From contig DAME01000014.1 in assembly GCA_002499545.1 (NCBI GenBank), positions 49,295-70,005 of the forward strand: 20,711 nt of DNA, read 5' to 3'. The position numbers were made by a program, and so were the translations under genes. Of this stretch, positions 15,015 to 20,711 are shown piece by piece. The notes beneath the pieces were generated by a model. It saw only the letters and a program-made list of their open reading frames with translations, did no database searches and had not been told where the DNA came from. This stretch comes from Euryarchaeota archaeon UBA88 (GTDB lineage: Archaea; Thermoplasmatota; Poseidoniia; Poseidoniales; Poseidoniaceae). The first letter of the stretch is position 1. The number at the start of each line of letters is the position of its first letter.

Positions 15015-16190
15015 ATGGAAGGTTACGAGGGCGTCGATTTTTTCGACATCGAAAGTTTGCTTACGGAAGAAGAAATCATGATTCGCGACATGGTTCGCGA
15101 CTGGGTTGATGAAGCCGTCTTGCCAAAGATTGAGCAAGCCTGCGAAGATGGTGTGTTCTTGGATGAATGGAGAGTTGCATTGGGCGAAATGGGCGTTCTT
15201 GGTGCACCGTTGAAGGGGTATGGATGCCCTGGTCTTTCCTACGTTGCTTACGGATTAATTTGTCAAGAACTCGAACGTGGCGACTCAGGTCTACGTTCAT
15301 TTGCATCTGTCCAAGGCTCTCTCGCCATGTACCCAATTTGGGACTTTGGCTCTGAAGAACAAAAAAATTACTACCTTCCAAAGATGACATCTGGTGAATG
15401 GATTGGGTGCTTCGGTTTGACCGAACCCGACTACGGTTCCAACCCAGGTGACATGATTACCAAAGCCGAAGATAAGGGTGACCATTTCCTTCTCAACGGA
15501 GCTAAAATGTGGATTACTAACGGAACCATTGCTGATGTAGCCATCGTGTGGGCAAAGCTTGACGGCGTTATTCGCGGCTTCATTGTCGAAAAAGGCGATG
15601 AAGGTTTTTCTGCTCCTGAAATGAAGGGCAAGCATTCGCTGAAGGCTTCAGTTACAAGCGAACTTGTGTTCCAAGATTGCAAGATTCCCAAAGACCGTAT
15701 TCTTCCAAATGTGAAAGGTCTGAAAGGTCCTTTTTCCTGCTTGAACAATGCTCGTTTCGGAATCTCTTGGGGCGCTCTCGGTGCTGCAATGGCCTGTTTC
15801 CACAGTGCGAAAACCTATTCTCTTTCACGCATTCAATTCGACCATCCAATTGCATCGTACCAACTGATTCAAAACAAGTTGGCGTGGATGCTGCGGGAGA
15901 TCACCAAGGGTCAATTGCTCGCTTACCACCTTGGCAGGAAGAAAGACGAAGGCACGTGGTTCAATGAACAAATTTCTCTTGCAAAGATGAACAACGTCGA
16001 TATTGCACTGCAAATTGCACGGGAATCGAGAGATATCCATGGTGCCAATGGTATTCTCGACGAATATCCAGTTATGCGCCACATGGCAAACCTTGAATCA
16101 GTCAAAACCTATGAGGGCACACACGACATTCACAATTTGATTCTTGGACGCTACATAACAGGCATCCAAGCCTTCACTCGGACGCTGTGA
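15015..16190 (+). CDS. Acyl-CoA dehydrogenase, glutaryl-CoA dehydrogenase type
   Basis: This FAD-dependent enzyme closely resembles mitochondrial GCDH, which oxidises and decarboxylates glutaryl-CoA to crotonyl-CoA in lysine/tryptophan breakdown. The 391-residue product contains KGYGCPGLSYVAYGLICQELERGDSGLRS, SVQGSLAMYPIW, WIGCFGLTEPDYGSNP, WITNG, CLNNARFGISWGALGA and YEGTHDIHNLILGR-ITGIQAF. The catalytic base is Glu367 in YEGTHD. Residues that correspond to human Glu87, Arg94, Thr170 and Tyr369 are all retained (Glu87, Arg94, Thr168, Tyr366), which favours the decarboxylating type. Electrons would go to ETF, encoded at 9225-10905. No transit or signal peptide is present. Substrate specificity is inferred and should be tested, since related enzymes can use other short acyl-CoAs. 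Confidence 0.9.
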   Translation: MEGYEGVDFFDIESLLTEEEIMIRDMVRDWVDEAVLPKIEQACEDGVFLDEWRVALGEMGVLGAPLKGYGCPGLSYVAYGLICQELERGDSGLRSFASVQGSLAMYPIWDFGSEEQKNYYLPKMTSGEWIGCFGLTEPDYGSNPGDMITKAEDKGDHFLLNGAKMWITNGTIADVAIVWAKLDGVIRGFIVEKGDEGFSAPEMKGKHSLKASVTSELVFQDCKIPKDRILPNVKGLKGPFSCLNNARFGISWGALGAAMACFHSAKTYSLSRIQFDHPIASYQLIQNKLAWMLREITKGQLLAYHLGRKKDEGTWFNEQISLAKMNNVDIALQIARESRDIHGANGILDEYPVMRHMANLESVKTYEGTHDIHNLILGRYITGIQAFTRTL

Positions 16191-16235
16191 ACCAACTTCG
16201 TTTCAAGCCGTTGCGGTGAGAGTTCACTTCTATGG

Positions 16236-16243
16236 TTAAATAT
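16236..16243 (+). promoter_or_regulatory. TATA box for the zinc-ribbon/TPR gene
   Basis: TTAAATAT lies about 25 nt before the ATG at 16264 in an otherwise mixed-composition gap. At this spacing archaeal RNA polymerase would start at or next to the start codon. No Shine-Dalgarno sequence precedes the ATG, so the mRNA is probably leaderless. Confidence 0.55.
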
Positions 16244-16263
16244 CCGGGTGTCTACGCTTCTAC

Positions 16264-17691
16264 ATGCCTTTCTGCAGAGACTGCGGAGCCCAAGTGGACA
16301 TCACTTGGAAGTTTTGTCCACAGTGCAACAGCGCGCAAGTGCACGCTGAGGAGAGCGGCTCAGTTCAAAGTGCCAACATCAACCTCACCGACGGCGTGAT
16401 TGGGGGCGATGTTAATATCACCCAAAACAACACTGACGACATTTCCAAGGCACTTCTTCAGACGCTACAGTCCCTCGGTTTCACGGGAGAAAAATCTCCT
16501 GCTGAATTATCTCCACGACAAGAAATCGAAGTGGGCAAAGTGTTGGAAGTGTCAGAGAAACTGGTTGATTATGGTGTGGTGATGGACCCGTGGAACGATA
16601 TTACCCTTGGAAATGCTGCGAAACTGTCTGGTCGAACTACAGTTGCCCACCAGCACTATTTACGAGCGCTTCAATCTTTCAAAGAAAGTAACAATATGGA
16701 CGGTGAAGCCGCTGCAAAATCCAACCTCGGAGTGATTGCAAAATTACAGGGTAACATGGAAATGGCAAAGCAGTTCCTTGAAGAAAGTCTCGCCATTAAT
16801 CGATTGATTGGTGATATGCAAGGAGTTGCAGTTGCACTCTCGAATTTGGGCTTAATCGCTCATACACGAGGTGATTTTCAAAAAGCCGAGAAGCTGCTGA
16901 TGGAATCCAAACATATCTACCAAGACCTCGGGTCCATTGAAGGAGTCTCCAAACAACTTGGCAACCTCGGCAACATTTCAAAATCCCGTGGAGACCTTGT
17001 CCAAGCCGAACGTTTGTATCGAGAAAGTCTCAGTAATTATCAAGAAATTGGTGATAAACAAAGCGAAGCGATTGCCTTGAATAACCTCGGCGTACTGTCA
17101 AAGACCCGTGGTGACTTAGATGAAGCAAAGCGTTTGTATCAACAAAGTCTCTCCATTAACAAAGCCTTGGGCGACCGTCGGGGCGGATCGATTTCACTCG
17201 GAAACCTTGGCAACATTGCTCAGATTCAAGGCGACCTTTCGACTGCCAGAAGCCTGTACCATGAGAGTTTGTCAGTGAACAGAGAAATTGGAAATAAGGA
17301 GGGAGAAGCACTGTCATTGAACAATCTTGGTCATCTGGCCAAAACTCGCAGTGACCTTTCTGAGGCTGAATTGTTGTACCGCCGAAGCCTCGACATTTGC
17401 CGTTCAATTGGCGACAGGCAAAATGAAGCGATTTGTCTCGGCTATCTCGGCGTCATTGCAGAAGAGTTTGGAAAGACCGATGAAGCCGAACGCCTTCACC
17501 GTGAGAGTTTAGCTATAGAACGAGAGGTTGGAGACCGAAGAGGTGAATCCATTTCACTGCACCAACTCGGTACACTTGCGTTTTCGAGAGGTGACACTGC
17601 CGCACAGCATGAACTCTATACCGAAGCGGTTCGAATTCGTCGAGACATTGGATTGCCAGTGGATCAGTGGTTCATCGACAACGGATATTGA
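16264..17691 (+). CDS. Zinc-ribbon protein with eight tandem tetratricopeptide repeats
   Basis: The 475-residue product starts with a zinc ribbon (Cys4, Cys7, Cys18, Cys21; CRDCG...CPQCN). Then comes a short beta-like motif, VIGGDVNITQNN (residues 45-56), and a helical stretch (SKALLQTLQSLGF). Residues 153-472 form eight TPR units of 40 residues, each with NLGxIAxxRGDxxxAExLYxESLxIxRxIGDxxGEAxxL. These match the MalT/kinesin-light-chain-type 42-residue class shortened to 40. There is no signal peptide or TM, so it is cytoplasmic. TPR stacks bind peptides or partner proteins, and the zinc ribbon could bind nucleic acid or protein. No catalytic domain is present and the partner is unknown. A second zinc-ribbon protein starts at 20324. 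Confidence 0.88.
   Translation: MPFCRDCGAQVDITWKFCPQCNSAQVHAEESGSVQSANINLTDGVIGGDVNITQNNTDDISKALLQTLQSLGFTGEKSPAELSPRQEIEVGKVLEVSEKLVDYGVVMDPWNDITLGNAAKLSGRTTVAHQHYLRALQSFKESNNMDGEAAAKSNLGVIAKLQGNMEMAKQFLEESLAINRLIGDMQGVAVALSNLGLIAHTRGDFQKAEKLLMESKHIYQDLGSIEGVSKQLGNLGNISKSRGDLVQAERLYRESLSNYQEIGDKQSEAIALNNLGVLSKTRGDLDEAKRLYQQSLSINKALGDRRGGSISLGNLGNIAQIQGDLSTARSLYHESLSVNREIGNKEGEALSLNNLGHLAKTRSDLSEAELLYRRSLDICRSIGDRQNEAICLGYLGVIAEEFGKTDEAERLHRESLAIEREVGDRRGESISLHQLGTLAFSRGDTAAQHELYTEAVRIRRDIGLPVDQWFIDNGY
16720..17679 (+). repeat. Eight 120-bp TPR-coding repeats
   Basis: Eight consecutive 120-bp units encode 40-residue TPRs without indels. The amino-acid consensus is tight, but the DNA copies are diverged, so the array is old rather than a recent expansion. 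The last unit is degenerate (LPVDQWFID). The first is preceded by a partial TPR-like helix pair at residues ~113-152. Confidence 0.85.
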
Positions 17692-17740
17692 GCAAGGGTC
17701 GGATTACCCTCAATCGCAACTCAAGTAAGGGATTTCTCAC

Positions 17741-19039
17741 TCAAACAGAGGGTAGCAATCCAATTCGTGCAAATGCTCCCCATAGAGGGTCAAGGAATGC
17801 AGGAAGGAGTCGATGGCGCATGTAAACTGCAGCAGCAAGACTGATTTTTTGCACCTTGTTCAACTTTACACGCTTGGTGAACACATCGCCTTGTTGTCGC
17901 TCGATTTGTCGAAGAATTTTGTCGTAAAATGCGATCATCGCAGCAGGAGAATAGCGGGTTCTTCGAGGAAGAAGCGGCAGCAGTTGTCGAGCTTCGTCGA
18001 GGTATGTTCGTGCGCGTCGTGCGTATTCTCTGCAGTAGGGTTCCCAATTCTTGTTGAGGACGACTTTTCCATCGAGTTCGTGCTCTACGATTCCGTTGGT
18101 TTCCAATTCATTGAGTGGAAGGTATACTCTGTCACGCTCAATGTCCTCACCTACATCTCGAAGGACGTTGGTTAATTGCATGAAAATACCCCATGATTCT
18201 GCAAATTTCTTAGCTCGAGGATCTTCATATCCGTAGATTTCGATGCACATCAATCCCACTACGGAGGCAACACGGTAGCAGTAAACATACAGTTCGTCAA
18301 AACTTCGGTAACGGTTGTTGTAGAGGTCGTCTTCCATCCCTGAAATCAAGTCATCAAAGACGTCTCGAGGAATTGTGTATTGTTCTACTGTCGCTTTGAG
18401 AGCCAAGAACACTGGGTCGGTTGAGTAGACTTCTGAGTAACATGTAGAAAGTTTCTTCCTGAAGAAAAACAGCTGTGTGATCTTGTTCAAATACGCTTCT
18501 GGGTCAAGAATTGTGCCTTGGTCTTGAAGACTTTCGAGTTGTTCTCGATATGCAGTGGCCTCAGGGTCCGATTCACCCATGCTACCTGGGAATCTGTCAG
18601 CCCAATCACCGTCCGCAATGTCGTCTGCACGTCGGCAGAATGCATAGACTGCGCACATTGCTTGGCGTTGTTCATCGGGTAAATACTTGAACGAATGGTA
18701 GAAATTTCCCGCCTCTCGCATGGTGAGTTCCTCACAGTATCGAAACGCCAATTTCATCAATTCTTGTGGTGGTCTTTCGGACCAGATTGGAGCGTCAAGA
18801 TGTGCGAAGGGGTCGACAAGTTGATTGGTCTCACCAACGATTCCAATAAACGTAGCACCCTCTCGGAGTGCTTCCATCGCAGTAACACTCACCGCTTTGA
18901 CTGCATCTCTGGCAAGCATAACACCTGCACGTAAGCGGTCAAGTGTAGTCAACTGTTCTCGGTCATCAACATCTGAACGACTGGTCGCGTTCCCCTTCAA
19001 GGGGAAAAGTAACTCCAGAGGTTTCCGGCGTTCGAGCAT
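17741..19039 (-). CDS. Phytoene/squalene synthase family enzyme with N-terminal extension
   Basis: This is a head-to-head prenyl transferase condensing two prenyl diphosphates (GGPP to phytoene, or FPP to presqualene diphosphate/squalene). The 432-residue product has the first Asp motif DDIAD at 139-143 (YAFCRRADDIAD) and the second at 295-299 (QLTNVLRDVGEDIERDRVYLP), both intact. Residues 99-121 (FRYCEELTMREAGNFYHSF) match the family start. The first ~95 residues are extra: basic, then helical (ARDAVKAVSVTAMEALREGATFIGIVG). They are not a signal peptide, although Met41, Met55 or Met95 could be the real start. It lies 68 nt after the second synthase gene, probably in the same operon. A perfect palindrome lies just before the ATG. 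The overall form resembles PSY/HpnD more than classical squalene synthase. Confidence 0.88.
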   Translation of the reverse strand: MLERRKPLELLFPLKGNATSRSDVDDREQLTTLDRLRAGVMLARDAVKAVSVTAMEALREGATFIGIVGETNQLVDPFAHLDAPIWSERPPQELMKLAFRYCEELTMREAGNFYHSFKYLPDEQRQAMCAVYAFCRRADDIADGDWADRFPGSMGESDPEATAYREQLESLQDQGTILDPEAYLNKITQLFFFRKKLSTCYSEVYSTDPVFLALKATVEQYTIPRDVFDDLISGMEDDLYNNRYRSFDELYVYCYRVASVVGLMCIEIYGYEDPRAKKFAESWGIFMQLTNVLRDVGEDIERDRVYLPLNELETNGIVEHELDGKVVLNKNWEPYCREYARRARTYLDEARQLLPLLPRRTRYSPAAMIAFYDKILRQIERQQGDVFTKRVKLNKVQKISLAAAVYMRHRLLPAFLDPLWGAFARIGLLPSV

Positions 19040-19046
19040 CGTAACC

Positions 19047-19061
19047 GTACGACCGTCGTAC
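19047..19061. promoter_or_regulatory. Perfect 15-bp palindrome before the phytoene-synthase-like gene
   Basis: GTACGAC-C-GTCGTAC on the plus strand is a perfect 7+1+7 inverted repeat 7 nt upstream of the ATG at 19039. It could be an operator, or an RNA hairpin over the ribosome-binding region. One arm also occurs before the other synthase gene (20137-20143), but the same 7-mer occurs by chance elsewhere (inside the DUF5611-like gene). Confidence 0.45.
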
Positions 19062-19107
19062 CTTACCCTTTTTGAGTTCTACCCTTACTTGCCCACTACA
19101 GATTTTT

Positions 19108-20124
19108 TCAGCGGTCTTTGTTCTTCTCTAGTAGACGGTTCACTCCGCCAGGTATAATCAGTGCACGCAGTAACTTTCGAGCATACGTCTTGATTTCATC
19201 TCTGGTGACTTTTATCCGTTCTTCTGAATTCAAAATGTTCCCAGTACGCAACAGTGTCACAGTCCTTTGGCCGATGAGTACGGGAAGCATGCACGATGCT
19301 TTGAGCCGGAGTTGCGTTTCAGGGAGCATTCGAATATAATCAACAGCAGCCTCGAGGTGTTCATTGGTCAAGTCCAAATATTCATTGTACAATGGTCGGA
19401 AAGTGTCGATGTTTTGTTCATCCATCAAGTCTTCTGGCTTGAGATTGTATCGATGAAGTGCATCGATGGGGATGTAACATCGGCCAAATCGCAGGTCTTC
19501 TGGAATGTCACGCAAGATGTTGATCATCTGCAGTGCTTTACCAAATCGGATACCCTTTTCGAAAAATTGTTCTTCTTTTTCACTGGGCAGAGTAAAGAGG
19601 TGCTCAAGTGACATTTTACTCCAAAATATGCCGACGCAACCCGCTACTCGAAACGTGTAATCGTCCATTTCTTCATCGGTTGATAACGCGGATATTTCTC
19701 CACCTTCATTCGCGGTTCCAAAGCGTTCCAAGTCAAGAATTTGGCCTCCGACAATGGTGTCTAAGCACTCGAGCATCAATGCTCTATCTACTGAACTATA
19801 GACTTGAAGGGCATCGACGACGTCTTGGATATTCAAGAGAAGTTTTGCCTCGTTTTCATTTGTTTGCATTTTTGAAAGTTCAGAAAAATCAGGAAGTGTT
19901 GAACTCTCACCCTGTGCGACTTGGTTGTACTGGCGAAGAAGTTGAAGAAGAACTTCAGTTTCCCCGTGCTTTGAATCGGCAATCGTATCGGCAACTCGTG
20001 CCAGCAAGTACAACAAGCCAATCTGTCCCCTGATCTTTTTCGGGAGGTATTTGAGCGTCGGATAAAATGAGCGAGATGTTGCTTCGAGTAACGCATCAAT
20101 TTTTTCGTTGATGAGTACTGCCAC
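19108..20124 (-). CDS. Squalene synthase-like head-to-head prenyl transferase
   Basis: The 338-residue product belongs to the trans-isoprenyl diphosphate synthase (head-to-head) family and looks closer to bacterial/eukaryotic squalene synthases than its neighbour does. It has SRSFYPTLKYLPKKIRGQIGL, then LLARVADTIADS with the first Asp motif at 46-50. DYTFRVAGCVGIFWSKM and the second motif NILRDIPEDLRFGRCYIP (Asp206/Asp210) follow. It lacks the C-terminal membrane helix of eukaryotic enzymes. The start codon is GTG at 20124, preceded by GAGGGG at about 5 nt. It is the first gene of a two-gene operon. Together the pair could act like HpnC/HpnD in two-step squalene synthesis, or as separate C30 and C40 synthases; sequence alone does not decide. 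Confidence 0.88.
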   Translation of the reverse strand: MAVLINEKIDALLEATSRSFYPTLKYLPKKIRGQIGLLYLLARVADTIADSKHGETEVLLQLLRQYNQVAQGESSTLPDFSELSKMQTNENEAKLLLNIQDVVDALQVYSSVDRALMLECLDTIVGGQILDLERFGTANEGGEISALSTDEEMDDYTFRVAGCVGIFWSKMSLEHLFTLPSEKEEQFFEKGIRFGKALQMINILRDIPEDLRFGRCYIPIDALHRYNLKPEDLMDEQNIDTFRPLYNEYLDLTNEHLEAAVDYIRMLPETQLRLKASCMLPVLIGQRTVTLLRTGNILNSEERIKVTRDEIKTYARKLLRALIIPGGVNRLLEKNKDR

Positions 20125-20323
20125 ACAATCCCCTCAGTACGACGGGATAGTTCACTGTTCTTGACCCCTTGGGATAATGAATTGTGAATTGGCATTTTCC
20201 TCGATGAACTCTCAATTTCATGGACGAGGATGATTTAATCTTTTTTTGTTCAATAATTAAGGTAATTCGTCGTAAGTCTTTAGAGAAGGTTCCGTGAGCA
20301 ACCACTAACGGGGTGCTGATGCT
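20125..20323. promoter_or_regulatory. Divergent promoter region, synthase operon versus zinc-ribbon gene
   Basis: This A/T-rich 199-bp gap lies between divergent genes. Candidate TATA elements are ATTCATTATCCC (minus strand, near 20178) and CAATAATTAAGG (plus strand, near 20256). A half-site GTACGAC lies at 20137-20143. Before the plus-strand gene, GGGGTG at 20310-20315 is the ribosome-binding site. No structured RNA is evident. Confidence 0.4.
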
Positions 20324-20711
20324 ATGGAGTGTGGTTCGTGCGGTGAAGTTATTCCGGATGACAGCATTTTTTGTCCAGAGTGTGGTTCACGACAAGAATT
20401 ATCACGCGCTGGTAGTTTCACCAACCCGACCTCAATTGGCCTGAGTGGACAAGAAGTTTCAGGCGGTCGTAATTTCGGTGTTGTATCCGGAGAAGCAGTC
20501 CGCCAACAACGTGACATGAACATGGGTTCAGCCGCCCAAATACCTCCCGAAGTATTGCAACAGATAGCGATGGGTATTCAGCAAAACGGGGTGCCGCCAG
20601 GTCAATTTCCTCCACAACCTCTTCCAAATCAAATGGGTCAATTCCCTCCTCAACCTCTTCCAAACCAAATGGGTCAATTCCCACCACAGGGTATGCCTCC
20701 TCAGGGTATGC
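20324..20711 (+). CDS. Zinc-ribbon protein with Pro/Gln/Met-rich tail, truncated by window end
   Basis: The 129 visible residues begin MECGSCGEVIPDDSIFCPECGSR, a zinc ribbon with Cys3, Cys6, Cys17 and Cys20. A low-complexity Gly/Ser stretch follows (SGGRNFGVVSGEAV), then a short helix (PPEVLQQIAMGIQQNG), then a Pro/Gln/Met repeat. The ribbon-plus-disordered-tail plan suggests an adaptor, perhaps with a membrane or enzymatic domain past the window edge. The ATG is preceded by GGGGTG at 8-nt spacing. It shares the N-terminal ribbon type, but not the TPRs, with the protein at 16264. The C-terminal part and function are unknown. Confidence 0.75.
   Translation, partial: MECGSCGEVIPDDSIFCPECGSRQELSRAGSFTNPTSIGLSGQEVSGGRNFGVVSGEAVRQQRDMNMGSAAQIPPEVLQQIAMGIQQNGVPPGQFPPQPLPNQMGQFPPQPLPNQMGQFPPQGMPPQGM
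20600..20711 (+). repeat. 36-bp tandem repeat coding GQFPPQPLPNQM
   Basis: There are two full 36-bp units (20600-20635 and 20636-20671), identical in protein and differing at a few third codon positions. A third, diverging unit (GQFPPQGMPPQGM) runs off the window. The array is in frame and encodes a disordered Pro/Gln/Met tail. Confidence 0.85.

Noticed and set aside
17695..17710. AGGGT/ACCCT hairpin between the TPR gene and the synthase operon as a terminator
   Set aside because: The stem is only 5 bp with no following T-run, so it is too weak to call.
20096..20305. Minus-strand reading frame over the divergent gap
   Set aside because: It overlaps the start of the squalene synthase-like gene in another frame and has no recognisable protein features; it is probably spurious.
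1..20711. tRNA, rRNA, CRISPR arrays, insertion sequences
   Set aside because: I scanned the intergenic gaps by eye. They are short and show no cloverleaf, direct-repeat/spacer pattern or transposase remnants.

Overview
This window reads as a chromosomal segment of an uncultivated marine euryarchaeon, most likely Marine Group II (Candidatus Poseidoniales) or a close Thermoplasmatota relative. The archaeal call rests on ribosomal proteins eL44, eS27 and eL37, aIF2-alpha, Nop10, a PAC2-family protein and an archaeal/eukaryotic-type tyrosyl-tRNA synthetase. The Poseidoniales call is an inference from the gene mix: electron-transfer flavoprotein plus a glutaryl-CoA-dehydrogenase-like acyl-CoA dehydrogenase, zinc-ribbon proteins with low-complexity or TPR tails, secreted beta-propellers and squalene/phytoene synthases. 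I see no transposase, integrase, CRISPR array, rRNA or tRNA. Gene density is high and intergenic gaps are short.

Layout. 1-950 (minus): 3'-truncated secreted TPM-domain protein. 1049-3444 (minus): a classic archaeal information-processing operon, transcribed eL44 - eS27 - aIF2-alpha - Nop10 - PAC2. 3550-4844 (plus): two overlapping genes for multi-pass membrane proteins of unknown function. 4923-6712 (plus): eL37 followed by purF. 6789-9224 (plus): an intracellular beta-propeller protein with a PKD-like C-terminal domain, then a metallo-beta-lactamase-fold hydrolase. 9225-10905 (minus): ETF beta then ETF alpha, with the ETF alpha stop codon directly abutting the hydrolase stop codon. 11084-11977 (plus): an MCM-like protein with only the N-terminal zinc/OB region and no AAA+ motor. 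11978-13665 (minus): a DUF5611-like small protein then TyrRS. 13772-14953 (plus): a secreted, C-terminally anchored propeller protein. 15015-16190 (plus): the GCDH-like dehydrogenase. 16264-17691 (plus): a zinc-ribbon protein with eight 40-residue TPRs. 17741-20124 (minus): two different squalene/phytoene synthase family enzymes in tandem. 20324-end (plus): the start of another zinc-ribbon protein with a Pro/Gln/Met repeat tail.

How the genes fit together. The translation and RNA-modification genes are housekeeping. ETF and the GCDH-like enzyme are natural partners: ETF takes electrons from acyl-CoA dehydrogenases and passes them toward the quinone pool, so this block fits an aerobic heterotroph oxidising amino acids or organic acids. 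The paired head-to-head prenyl synthases point to C30 and/or C40 isoprenoids (squalene, or phytoene toward carotenoid or retinal). The features most worth a second look are the motor-less MCM paralogue, the eL44 that has lost three of four zinc ligands, a perfect palindrome at the phytoene-synthase-like start, and the two zinc-ribbon proteins.
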